From NCBI RefSeq assembly GCF_029887935.1, contig NZ_JARXRO010000013.1, forward strand, positions 62,001 to 126,000: a stretch of DNA of 64,000 nt. Reading direction: 5' to 3'. The notes beneath the pieces were generated by a model. That model did not search any database. It had not been told where the DNA came from and worked only from the letters and a program-made list of their open reading frames with translations. Origin of the DNA: Luteimonas kalidii (GTDB lineage: Bacteria > Pseudomonadota > Gammaproteobacteria > Xanthomonadales > Xanthomonadaceae). Of the stretch, positions 45,296 through 54,700 are shown piece after piece. Position 1 is the stretch's first letter, and every line of letters starts with the position of its first letter. The position numbers were made by a program, and so were the translations under genes.

Positions 45296-45574
45296 GCCTG
45301 AGCCGGACGTCCGGCCGCATCACCGGTGTCCGTGCGTCGGCCGTGCATGCCGACGCAGGCTGACCACGTTCCGGCCCGCACCCGCCAGGCGGCAGACGCA
45401 GACCTGCACGGCCGCGCCTGCGTGCCGGTCCGGCATCCGCACCCGTCGCAGCGTTCCCGATCCTGCGCATGGAGGTCGCCCTGAGGGTCCGCTATCCCTT
45501 CGCCGGGCGCGAGCACGGTGCCGACGGCGCATGGGGACGCTCCGCAGGCGCAAGGCCGGACACCTGCCGTCCAG

Positions 45575-46387
45575 TCAGGGCGCGACCGTCTCGGACTCGA
45601 CCACCATGTCCAGCACGTAGGCGACCGAACTGCCATCGGCCGGCGGGTCCGGTACTTCGAAGCGGTCGAGCCGCAGCACGCTGCGCACGCCCGGCGTGTG
45701 GGTGTAGCCCTCGATCTCCTGGTACAGGAACCGCCATTCGCCTTCGTCCTGCCGCAGGCCGGCGGCATCGAAGTCGAGTTCGCGCACGTGCAGGCACCGG
45801 TAGTCGGCGATCATCGCGTGCGGGCAGGGCACGCGCTGCGGCGCGACCTCGAGGAACACGCGCTCGCCGGCGTCGCCATGACGGGTGGCGGCGGTCGGTT
45901 CGCCGGTGAAGGTCAGGCGGTCGCCGCCGGCCGTGGTCAGCACCAGGGTGTCGCCGTCCCCGGGCGCCAGCGTGCCGGCGCCCGACAGGCGCGCGCCGAT
46001 CGCCTCGTCGGCGGCCATCAGCGCATCGCCGCCGCAGAACTTCTTGGTCTGCGCCAGCGTGCCGACCTCGAACCGACCGCCGACGAGTGTGTACGCGCCC
46101 GACATCTGGTTGCAGCCGCCGCGAACCGAAATCCGGTCGTCGCTGAAATCCAGCTGCAGCGACGCGTCGGGCGCCGGGAACAGCGCATCGATGCGACGGC
46201 CCGCCGCATCCACCGCCGCGGTGAGGCGCCAGTGCGCGGCGGCCAGTGCCTGCGCATCGAGGGCGGCGTCGGCGGACGCCGCTGCCGGTGCGACTTCGCT
46301 CGCTTGGGGCGGGGTCGAGGTCGCGGGATTGGCGGGTGTGCACGCCGAAAGCGCGATGGCGAGCGGAAACAGGGCGAACAGGCGCAT
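45575..46387 (-). CDS. META-domain (HslJ-like) lipoprotein with DUF4377
   Basis: A 270-residue lipoprotein (lipobox LSACT, Cys near 16). After an Ala/Pro linker, the META domain has HWRLTAAVDAAGRRIDALFP, VRGGCNQMSGAYTL with the conserved GxCN motif, and TKKFCGGDALMAADEAI with a second conserved Cys. The C-terminal ~100 residues (RVFLEVAPQRVPCPHAMIAD, CLHVRELDFD, FLYQEIEGYTHTPGVRSVL) fit DUF4377. META proteins are linked to novobiocin resistance or heat shock (HslJ), but the role is not established. Convergent with the PEBP gene; the 279 bases between them hold no supported gene. Confidence 0.85.
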   Translation of the reverse strand: MRLFALFPLAIALSACTPANPATSTPPQASEVAPAAASADAALDAQALAAAHWRLTAAVDAAGRRIDALFPAPDASLQLDFSDDRISVRGGCNQMSGAYTLVGGRFEVGTLAQTKKFCGGDALMAADEAIGARLSGAGTLAPGDGDTLVLTTAGGDRLTFTGEPTAATRHGDAGERVFLEVAPQRVPCPHAMIADYRCLHVRELDFDAAGLRQDEGEWRFLYQEIEGYTHTPGVRSVLRLDRFEVPDPPADGSSVAYVLDMVVESETVAP

Positions 46388-46566
46388 GGCGGGGCCTCCG
46401 TGGACGGACGTCGCGGCCAAGCCTACGCCTTCCGCCGGGACGAGGTCGCGGGATGTCGATCCGAGGGGCGCGGGTTCGTCGTCGGGACAAGGATGCAGTC
46501 ATGCGAGCGCCACACGTCCGCACGCGCGCAACCCCACACGTCCATACCCAGGCCACAGGAGCGCCC

Positions 46567-46965
46567 ATGCCACGCAAGATCTTCGTCAATCTCCCGGTCA
46601 AGCACCTCGACGCGTCGGTCGCGTTCTTCACCGCGCTCGGTTTCGCCTTCAACCCGCAGTTCACCGACGAGAACGCGACCTGCATGATCGTCGGCGACGA
46701 CAGCTTCGTGATGCTGCTGGTCGAGCCGTTCTTCGCGACCTTCATCGATCGTCCCATCGTCGATGCGCATCGCCAGACCGAAGTGCTGGTGTGCCTGTCG
46801 TGCGACAGCGACGGGGAGGTCGACGCACTGGTGGCCAAGGCGGTCGCGGCCGGCGGCCAGGCGCATCGAACTGCGCAGGACCAGGGCTTCATGTACGGCC
46901 ACGGGTTCGTGGATCCAGACGGCCATGTCTGGGAGCTGGTGCACATGCGCGGGATGCCGGCCTGA
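46567..46965 (+). CDS. VOC-superfamily (glyoxalase-like) protein
   Basis: A 132-residue VOC protein: KIFVNLPVKHLDASVAFFTALG, ATCMIVGDDSFVMLLVEPFF and GHGFVDPDGHVWELVHMRG. The two beta-alpha-beta-beta-beta modules are seen, with E from WELVHM and H candidates for metal binding. This subgroup (with RKIFVNLPV start and WELVHM end) is common in proteobacteria and has no assigned reaction. ATG 46567 begins at the core. It precedes the ECF42-type sigma factor gene on the same strand; the 273 bases between them contain only a short frame (47008-47190) without family support. Confidence 0.88.
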   Translation: MPRKIFVNLPVKHLDASVAFFTALGFAFNPQFTDENATCMIVGDDSFVMLLVEPFFATFIDRPIVDAHRQTEVLVCLSCDSDGEVDALVAKAVAAGGQAHRTAQDQGFMYGHGFVDPDGHVWELVHMRGMPA

Positions 46966-47238
46966 GCCGGACTGGAGCCGGATGATGGGCGGGATGGAGG
47001 CCGTGCGTTGAGCCTGCTCGGACTGCTGGCGCGGCGTGGCCTGGCGGCGCACGGGCCGCCACCGCGTCGTGCACCGCCGGTGGCCCAGCCGCCGCAGGTG
47101 CAGGCGGCCCGGCACGCATCCGCGGCGCCGGCCACGTCCCGCGCAGGCGAACGATCCGAACGCACCACCGACGCGGAGGCCGCGCCATGACCCATGCGAC
47201 TTGCACCCGGTGCAGCGGCGGTGGTGTGATACGCCGCC

Positions 47239-48501
47239 ATGGCCGAATCCGACCTCCAGCGCCGCATCGATGCCGTCTGGCGCGCCGAATCACCGAAGGT
47301 GGTCGCCGCGCTGATGCGCATGGTGCGCGACCTGGATCTCGCCGAGGAACTGGCGCAGGACGCGCTGGTCACCGCGCTGGAGCGCTGGCCCGATTCGGGC
47401 CTGCCTGACAACCCGGGCGCGTGGCTGATGGCGACCGCCAAGCATCGCGCGATCGACCACCTGCGGCGGCACCAGCTGCGGCTGCGCAAGCATGCGCAGA
47501 TCGCGCAGGAGCTCGACGGCCTGCACGACGAACTGCACGCCGCGCGCGAGGATGCACTCGACGACGACATCGGCGACGACCTGCTGCGGCTGATCTTCGT
47601 CGCCTGCCACCCGATCCTGTCCTTGGAGGCGCGCACCGCGCTCACCCTGCGCCTGCTGTGCGGCCTGACCACCGACGAGATCGCGCGCGCGTTCCTGGTG
47701 CCGGAGGCCACGGTCGCGCAGCGCATCGTGCGCGCCAAGCGCACCCTCGGCGAGGCCGACGTGCCGTTCGAGGTGCCGCGCCGCGACGAGCTGCCCGAGC
47801 GCCTGTCGGCGGTGCTGGGCGTGGTGTATCTCGTGTTCAACGAAGGCTATGCGGCCACCGCCGGCGACGACTGGATGCGTCCGGCGCTGTGCGCACAGGC
47901 GTTGCGCCTGGGTCGGCTGCTGGTCGGGCTGGCGCCGGGCGAGCCGGAAGCGTTCGGTCTGCTGGGGCTGATGGAACTGCAGGCCTCGCGCGCCGCCGCG
48001 CGCACCGGGCCCGATGGCGAACCGGTCCTGCTGCAGGACCAGGACCGCTCGCGCTGGGACCACGACGCCATCGACCGCGGCTTGCGCGCGCTGGCCCAGG
48101 CCGAGCGCCTGGCCGCAGCACCGGGGCCGTACACACTGCAGGCGGCGATCGCGGCCTGCCATGCGCGCGCGCCCAGCGTGGAGGCCACGGACTGGGCCCG
48201 CATCGTCGCGCTGTACGACGCGCTCGCCGAACGCGCGCCCACGCCCGTGGTCGCGCTCAACCGCGCGGTCGCGGTGTCGATGCATTCGGGCCCGGCGGAC
48301 GGCCTGGCGCTGGTCGATGCCCTGATGCAGGCGCCCGCGCTGCGCGCCTACCACCTGCTGCCGGCAGTGCGCGGCGACCTGCTGCACAAGCTGGGCCGCA
48401 GCGCGGAGGCGCGGACCGAGTTCCTGCGCGCGGCGGAGCTGACCCGCAACGCGCGCGAACGCAGCCTGCTGCTGGCGCGCGCCGACGCCGCACAGGCCTG
48501 A
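47239..48501 (+). CDS. ECF42-type sigma factor with long C-terminal extension (DUF6596)
   Basis: A 420-residue sigma factor. Region 2 is WRAESPKVVAALMRMVRDLDLAEELAQDALV and DNPGAWLMATAKHRAIDHLRR, region 4 LTLRLLCGLTTDEIARAFLVPEATVAQRIVRAKR. The following ~230 residues (VVYLVFNEGYAATAG, LCAQALRLGRLLVGLAP, YDALAERAPTPVVALNRAVAV) are the TPR-like C-terminal domain that replaces an anti-sigma factor in the ECF42 group. ECF42 genes are often next to DGPF/YCII or VOC genes; two VOC genes flank this one on either side, consistent with that pattern. The start ATG 47239 lies within the conserved beginning. Confidence 0.9.
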   Translation: MAESDLQRRIDAVWRAESPKVVAALMRMVRDLDLAEELAQDALVTALERWPDSGLPDNPGAWLMATAKHRAIDHLRRHQLRLRKHAQIAQELDGLHDELHAAREDALDDDIGDDLLRLIFVACHPILSLEARTALTLRLLCGLTTDEIARAFLVPEATVAQRIVRAKRTLGEADVPFEVPRRDELPERLSAVLGVVYLVFNEGYAATAGDDWMRPALCAQALRLGRLLVGLAPGEPEAFGLLGLMELQASRAAARTGPDGEPVLLQDQDRSRWDHDAIDRGLRALAQAERLAAAPGPYTLQAAIAACHARAPSVEATDWARIVALYDALAERAPTPVVALNRAVAVSMHSGPADGLALVDALMQAPALRAYHLLPAVRGDLLHKLGRSAEARTEFLRAAELTRNARERSLLLARADAAQA

Positions 48502-48580
48502 GGGGGCGGACGCCGCGGTCAGTGGTCTGCCGCCGCGCGCGGGGTTGCCGGATGTGCGGCTGCACGCCGGCCAGCGACGC

Positions 48581-48970
48581 CTAGCGCATCGAGTGCAGGC
48601 CGACCATGTTGCCTTCGGTGTCGAACACCAGCGAGATGAAGCCGTATTCGCCGATCGACATCTTCTCGCGCTCCACGCGCCCGCCCGCGCCGCTCACGCG
48701 GCCCGCGGTGACGCCGCAGTCCTCGCAGGCGAAGTAGACCAGGGTGCCGCCGACCCCGGACGGGCCGCCGGGCATCGCACACAGCGCGCCATTGGCGCCG
48801 TAGCGCTCCATGTCGCCCGGGAACGACCACATTTCCAGCCCGTCGTCGCCGCCTTCGGGCAGCTTCAGCGCTTCGAGCCGGATCTCCAGGACCGCTTCGT
48901 AGAAGGCGCGCGCACGCGCCATGTCCTGCACGTAGATTTCGAACCAGTTGACGCTGTTTGCAGCAGACAT
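48581..48970 (-). CDS. VOC-superfamily (glyoxalase-like) protein
   Basis: A 129-residue VOC protein with NWFEIYVQDMARARAFYEAVL, FPGDMERYGANGALC, VYFACEDCGVTAGRVSGAGG and FISLVFDTEGNMVGLHSM. It is convergent with the ECF42 sigma gene and unlike the other VOC protein at 46567, so the two are not recent duplicates. A VOC-like protein is a frequent partner of ECF42 loci. No enzymatic reaction is assigned. The 179 bases between this start and the uppP 3' end contain no supported gene. Confidence 0.88.
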   Translation of the reverse strand: MSAANSVNWFEIYVQDMARARAFYEAVLEIRLEALKLPEGGDDGLEMWSFPGDMERYGANGALCAMPGGPSGVGGTLVYFACEDCGVTAGRVSGAGGRVEREKMSIGEYGFISLVFDTEGNMVGLHSMR

Positions 48971-49149
48971 CGGGGCTCCTTTTCGCCGGGTGTTCCGGGC
49001 AGTGGCTGACGGGTCTGAACGTCGGGCGCGCGAAACCCTCCGCACCGCTCGACTGCATCGACGACGAAGCATGCCGGAGCGTTTCGACATGGACGTGGCC
49101 GCCGGTCGGAGACCGGACACGCGGCGGCCGTGCCCGCACCATGCGCGAT

Positions 49150-49950
49150 CTAGTCGCCGGCGGGAATCCAGAGCAGCAGCGCCGCGCCCAGCACGATCCG
49201 GTACACGGCGAACCCGGTGAACCGGTGCTGCTTGATGTAGCCCAGCAGCCACTTCACCACCACGAAGCCGGTGGCGGTGGCGGCCGCGAACGCCAGCGCC
49301 ACGTCGCCCCAGGCCTCGCCGCCCAGGCCGCCGTCGCTCCACAGTTCGAGGAAGGCATATGCGCTGGCGGCGAACATCGTCGGGATGCCGACCAGGAACA
49401 CGAACTCGGTCGCGGCCGAGCGCCGGCCCAGCCCGGCCAGCATCGCCATGAAGATCGCCGCGGCCGAGCGCGACGTGCCGGGGAACACGCCCGCCACCAC
49501 CTGCGCCAGGCCCACCAGCACCGCGACCGTCCAGGTAACGTGCACGCCGTCGCCGCGCCGCTCGGCCACGCGTTCGGCGACGATCATCCACACCCCGCCG
49601 AGGATCAGCGCCCACGCGATCGGGGTCACGGTCTCGGGCAGTTCCCAGCCCGCCAGCCGGACCGGCAGGCCCACCAGCGCGGTGACCAGGAATGCGGCCG
49701 CCAGCTTCAGCGCGTAGTCGCGGTGGGCCGGGTCGCCCAGGCCGGTGGCCAGCGCCCAGATCCGCTGCCGGAACACCAGCGTGATCGCCAGGATCGCGCC
49801 GGCCTGGATCACGATGTTGAAGAAGTCCGAACGCGCGCCCAGCCAGTGCTGGGCGATCAGCAGGTGGCCGGTGCTCGAGACCGGGAGGAATTCGGTCAGC
49901 CCTTCGAGGATGCCCAGCAACAGGGCGGACAGCGGATCGGACATGGGCAT
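49150..49950 (-). CDS. uppP: Undecaprenyl-diphosphatase (BacA type)
   Basis: An integral membrane enzyme that dephosphorylates undecaprenyl pyrophosphate to recycle the lipid carrier of peptidoglycan synthesis, giving bacitracin tolerance. The 266-residue protein has the two active-site regions LEGLTEFLPVSSTGHLLIA (near 15-33) and AGVFPGTSRSAAAIFMAM (with the conserved PGTSRSA), and about seven hydrophobic helices. GKILIPVAD-like end is LLLWIPAGD. ATG 49950 or ATG 49944 are both possible; the longer is given. The amine oxidase gene lies 61 bases upstream on the same strand. Confidence 0.96.
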   Translation of the reverse strand: MPMSDPLSALLLGILEGLTEFLPVSSTGHLLIAQHWLGARSDFFNIVIQAGAILAITLVFRQRIWALATGLGDPAHRDYALKLAAAFLVTALVGLPVRLAGWELPETVTPIAWALILGGVWMIVAERVAERRGDGVHVTWTVAVLVGLAQVVAGVFPGTSRSAAAIFMAMLAGLGRRSAATEFVFLVGIPTMFAASAYAFLELWSDGGLGGEAWGDVALAFAAATATGFVVVKWLLGYIKQHRFTGFAVYRIVLGAALLLWIPAGD

Positions 49951-50011
49951 CGGCTCGCGCAGGGGCGGGCAGGATACCGGATCGCCCCTGCGGGTCCGGG
50001 GACCGGCACGA

Positions 50012-51634
50012 TCAGCGGCCCCACATGTGGTCGCAGGCCTCGTTGGCCGCGCGCAACCCCGACAGCACCGCGCCTTCCATGAAACCCTGCCATTCGTAGA
50101 AGCTGCTGGTGTGGTCGCCGGCGAACATCACGTTCTCCACCGCCGTCGCCTCGGTATGCGCCAGGGTGGTGAAGTAGCCCGGTTGCGGCCGCGGCACGGC
50201 GCCACGGCTGAGGGGGTTGACGCTCCAGTTCTCGCTGATGGCCAGCAGGCGGCCGCGACGGTCGCGGCTGGCGGCCGCGGCCGCCCCCGGCAGTACGCGG
50301 TCGAGCGAAGCCACGAACGTGGCCGCGTCCAGCTGCACGCTCGCGGGCCGCAGCGCGCGCGCGGCCTGCCCGCCCAGCTGCTGGGAGAGCACCGCGCCGC
50401 TTCGGCCGCTGTGCGTGGGATTCGTTTCCCAGGTGTGCTGCAGGTGCGGCAGGTCGGTGCTCCCGCTGCCGCTGGCGCCCTGCGCGCGCCAGTAGGGGGA
50501 CCGGAAGCCCACGAGCAGCCGCCCGGCATCGCCCATCTCCGCGTTGGCGATCGCGCGGCGCTTGTCCGGCGGCAGCGCGATACCGCCGCCGAACTCCACC
50601 TCACGCAGCACGGTGAAGGGCAGCGCCAGCACCACCGCATCGTAGTCGCGCTGTACATAGTGACCGCCGACTTCGAAGGTCAGCCGCAGGGCACCGCCGA
50701 AGCGACGGTCCAGCGCCACCAGCCGGTGCCCGTGCTCGACCGGTTGCGGCAGGCGGCCCGCCAGGCCGGTGGCGATCAGGTCGTTTCCGCCGGCCACGCG
50801 CAGCGACCCACCGCTGCGGGGGCCGTAGCCGAACTTGCCGCGGCGGTCGTGGTGGACGAAGCGCAGGAAGCCCAGTGCGCTCACCTCGTCCAGCTCGCTG
50901 CCGAACTCGCCCTGCACCGCATTGCCCAGCACGCTGCGCAGCAGGCCGCTGGCACCGTACAGGTCGAGATATTCGGCCAGGGTCATGAAATCCAGCGCTT
51001 CGGCACGCGGATCGAAGCGACGCGCGTCCGGCGTACCGAGCGTGGTCAGGTCCTCCTGGATGAAATCGGCGAACGCGCGCAGTTCCGCGGCGATCTCGCC
51101 TTCCCCATGGCGCTGGCCGGCGAAATGATGGAAGGCGTGGCCGGCGTCGCCGTCCACCGGTTCGAGCGCCAGGTCCAGCGCGCGCGCATAGCCCAGCATG
51201 GCGTGGTGCGAGGCACCGATGAACTCGGCGCCGCGTTCGGCCACCTGCCCGGGGAACAGGCCGCGCGCCGACCAGCAACGGCCGCCGACGCGCTGCGCCG
51301 CCTCGAACACGCGCGCCGGCACCCCCTGGCGCGCCAGCTCGGTGGCACAGGCCAGTCCGGCCAGCCCGGCGCCGACCACCGCCACGCCGCGCGTGTTGGT
51401 CAGGCGCGCATAGAACTCGCGCGCATCGCGCGGGCCCGCGGCCAGGAGAGGCGTCGCGAGCGTGCCGGCGCCGGCGGCGGTCGCGCCGGCCAGCCCGGCC
51501 TGCAGCACGCGTCGGCGCCCGCCATCCCGGGGCGTTCCCGCACGCAGGGTCGTCGCGTCGTCATCGCCGTGATGGCCGGTCCGTTCCCGCCGGACCAGCC
51601 GCAATACCTGTGCCATCCAATTCGAACGCACCAT
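50012..51634 (-). CDS. Flavin amine oxidase, Tat-exported
   Basis: A 540-residue FAD enzyme oxidising an amine or amino acid. The N-terminus carries a Tat-like signal (GRRRVLQAGLAGATAAGAGTL) ending near PLLAAG. The FAD-binding GVAVVGAGLAGLACATELARQG (near residue 83, quoted in part), the GG doublet VGGRCWSARG and the C-terminal FAGDHTSSFYEWQGFMEGAVL are diagnostic for the flavin monoamine oxidase family. Substrate is unknown; in such secreted proteins it may be L-amino acids or polyamines. ATG 51634 and ATG 51616 precede the signal. Upstream, 111 bases separate it from the giant autotransporter gene's 3' end. Confidence 0.88.
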   Translation of the reverse strand: MVRSNWMAQVLRLVRRERTGHHGDDDATTLRAGTPRDGGRRRVLQAGLAGATAAGAGTLATPLLAAGPRDAREFYARLTNTRGVAVVGAGLAGLACATELARQGVPARVFEAAQRVGGRCWSARGLFPGQVAERGAEFIGASHHAMLGYARALDLALEPVDGDAGHAFHHFAGQRHGEGEIAAELRAFADFIQEDLTTLGTPDARRFDPRAEALDFMTLAEYLDLYGASGLLRSVLGNAVQGEFGSELDEVSALGFLRFVHHDRRGKFGYGPRSGGSLRVAGGNDLIATGLAGRLPQPVEHGHRLVALDRRFGGALRLTFEVGGHYVQRDYDAVVLALPFTVLREVEFGGGIALPPDKRRAIANAEMGDAGRLLVGFRSPYWRAQGASGSGSTDLPHLQHTWETNPTHSGRSGAVLSQQLGGQAARALRPASVQLDAATFVASLDRVLPGAAAAASRDRRGRLLAISENWSVNPLSRGAVPRPQPGYFTTLAHTEATAVENVMFAGDHTSSFYEWQGFMEGAVLSGLRAANEACDHMWGR

Positions 51635-51745
51635 GCCCGTTTCCCCTCGACGATGGAGCGTCCGTGGCGGATCGACGCCGCGGACGCGTGGACCGACCGC
51701 GGAGCGGCCCGGCCTGTCGCCCCGGAGGGCGACGAGGCACGGCGC

Positions 51746-54700
51746 TCAGCGTCCGCTCTGGAACATCAACTGCACGGCGTTGTCGCGCTGCTCCCCGCTG
51801 CCGACGACGCCACGATAGTCGACCTGGATGGAGTAGCGCCCGAGGTCGAACAGCAGGCCCAGGCCGAGCATCAGCCGGCTGCGGTCGAACCCGTCCACCT
51901 CGGTCAGGTAGACCGGCCCCAGCCCGTCGGCATAGCGCATCGACGCGCCGCCCCCGGCGGTCAGGTCATGCTGGTACTCGACCCGCAGCTGCGGCGAGAA
52001 GGCGCCCCAGTGGGTGCCGTGGCGGAACTGCATGCGCAGACCGAGGTTGCCGGTGGTGGTGTCGACGTCCTGCTCGCCATACGACAGCGCCCAGGTGTCG
52101 TCGCCCTGCTCGGTGTAGCGCGCGAGTGCGCCGCGCATCGCGTCCAGGCGCGCGTAGGGCGTGAACTGCCAGGCGTCGCGGGCGATGTCGGTGCCGACCG
52201 ACAGCGAGGCGAACAGCTGGTCGCCGTCGCGCCTGCCCTGCACGGATCCGCCGGTGGCGGTGAGATAGCGCTCGAGGTCGAAGTCCAGACGCTGGTAACC
52301 CGCCAGGCCGTCGATGAAGACGGACCCGCGCGGCTGCAGGCTGCCGTACAGCGCCAGCGTCCACGCCTTGCCGCGCAGATGGGAGCCGTGTTCGCCGATC
52401 GTCGTGCTGTCCTGGCCGTAGCCCAGGCCTGCGCCCACCACCAGGTTCTGATGCAGGCGGGTATCGATGCCGGCGCTGACGCCTTCGGTCTCGAAGTCGA
52501 ACCCGCGTCCGCCGGCCTGCCCGTCGAAGCTGCCCGAGCGTAGCGTGCCGCCTGCCCAGGTGCCGAAGTCAGCCGGCGTGCCGCCATTCTCCACCGTCCC
52601 GTCGGCCTCGCGCAGCGGCACGCGGTCGTCGCCGCTGCCGGCATCGCGCCCGCGCATGCGGTTGGACGCATGGCAGGGGTGCTCGATCGCGTAGAACCGG
52701 TTGTCCGGGCACTGCTCGCGGCTGGCGAGCGTGATCCCGTTGCGATGGCCACCGGCGCCGCTCCCCCCATGCAGTTGCTCCAGGCGCTGCTGGAAGTTGC
52801 CGATCTGGCTGGTCGCGAAGCGACGGGTGGCGGCCGCCTGGGCATCGAGCAGGCCGCGCACTTCCGGGTCGCGGGTCGGGTCGGGGCGCGCGATCACGGT
52901 CAGCGTATAGCGGCGAATGCCGCTGAAGCCGAGCGCATCGGTAGCGCGAATCGTCAGGTCGAACGTCCCGTCCTCGGCGGGCGTGCCCGACAGCACGCCC
53001 TCGGCCGACAGGGCCAGTCCATCCGGCAGCGCGCCGGCGTCGACCGCGAACGAGTAGGGCGCCGTGCCGCCGCGGGCGCTCAGGGACTGGGTGTAGTCGA
53101 AAGCCTGCAGCGCCTCGGGAAGGCTCTCGGGATCGATCACGATCTCCGGCGCCGCCACCACCAGCACGTATTCCACCGTCACCGTGCCGGCAGTCCCGGT
53201 CGTGCTGTCGGTGGCGGTGATGGCGAAGGTGAAGCTGCCGGCCTCGGTCGGGGTGCCGGACAGCACGCCGCTGGCCGGATCCAGTGCCAGCCCGTCGGGG
53301 AGGGCGCCGGCCGCCAGGCCATAACGGTAGGGCGCGATGCCGCCGCCGGCGGTGAACGTCTGGCTCCAGGCCACGCCGCCGGTGGCGGCAGGCAGGGTGT
53401 CCGGGGTCAGCGTGAGCGTCGGCGCGGCGACGTCCAGGGTGTAGCTCGCGCTGGCAGACGCCGGCGTTCCGCTGGTGCTGTCGGTGACGGTGACGGTGAG
53501 TGCGTAGCGTCCCGCCTCGACCGGCGTACCGGTGAACGTCAGGGCCGCCGCGTCGAATGCCAGCCCGACGGGCAGGGTGCCGGTGAGCGTCGCCGTGTAC
53601 GGGGCGATGCCGCCGTCGACCTGCAGCGACTGGCGATAGGCCAGGCCCGCGGTCGCGGCGGGCAGCGCACCGGCCGTGGGGTCCAGCGAGAGGGTCGGCG
53701 CGGCCACCGCCAGCGTGTAGGCCTGGTCGACCGACTGGCCGTTGGCATCGGTCGCGGTCACGGTGAAATCGAAGTTGCCGGCCCCGGTGGGCGTGCCGGA
53801 CAGGCTGCCGTCTGCAGCGAGCGCGAGGCCCGTGGGCAGCGCCCCCGCGGTGACGCCGAACCCGTAGGGCGCCGCGCCGCCGGCGGCGCCGATCGTCTGG
53901 CGATAGGCGATGCCGGCCGTGGCGTCGGGCAACGTGGCCGGGGTGATGGCCAGGTTCGGCGCCGGCACCTCCAGCGTGTACGTCCGGCTGACGGTGAACG
54001 GCGCGCCGGCGCCGCTCGAGCCGGTGTCGCTTGCGGTCACGGTGAACGCATAGCTGCCCGGCTCGGTGGGCGTGCCGGACAGTGTGTCGCCGGAGAACAC
54101 CATGCCCGCCGGCAGCGTGCCGGTGAGCGCATAGGTGTACGGACCCACACCGCCGCTGGCGACGAAAGCCTGCGAGAACGCGGCGGCGTACGGGGCTTCG
54201 AGCGTCCCGGCCGCCGGTGCGAGCGCGAGCGTCGGATCACCCACGACCAGCGCATAGACCCGGTCGACGGACTGGCCGTTTGCATCGGTCGCGGTCACCG
54301 TGAAGGCGAACGTGCCTGCGTCGGTCGGCGTCCCGGAGAGGGTGCCGTCGGTCGCCAGCGCCAGGCCCGCCGGCAGCGCGCCCGCGGTGAGGGTGACCGC
54401 GTACGGCGCCACGCCGCCGCTGACGTCGATGGACTGCAGGTAGTCCATGCCGGCGACCGCGTCCGGCAACGTCGCCGGGGTGATCGCCAGCGTGGGCGAA
54501 GCGACCACCAGCGTGTACGCCTGGCCGACGGTGAACGGCGCGCCGGCGCCGCTCGAGCCGGTGTCGCTTGCGGTCACGGTGAACGCATAGCTACCCGGCT
54601 CGGTGGGCGTGCCGGACAGCGTGTCGCCGGAGAACACCATGCCCGCCGGCAGCGTGCCGGTGAGCGCATAGGTGTACGGACCCACGCCGCCGCTGGCGCT

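Noticed and set aside
47008..47190. 60-codon frame between the VOC and sigma-factor genes
   Set aside because: It begins with TTG, has low-complexity Ala/Pro/Arg content and no RBS or family match; not supported as a gene.
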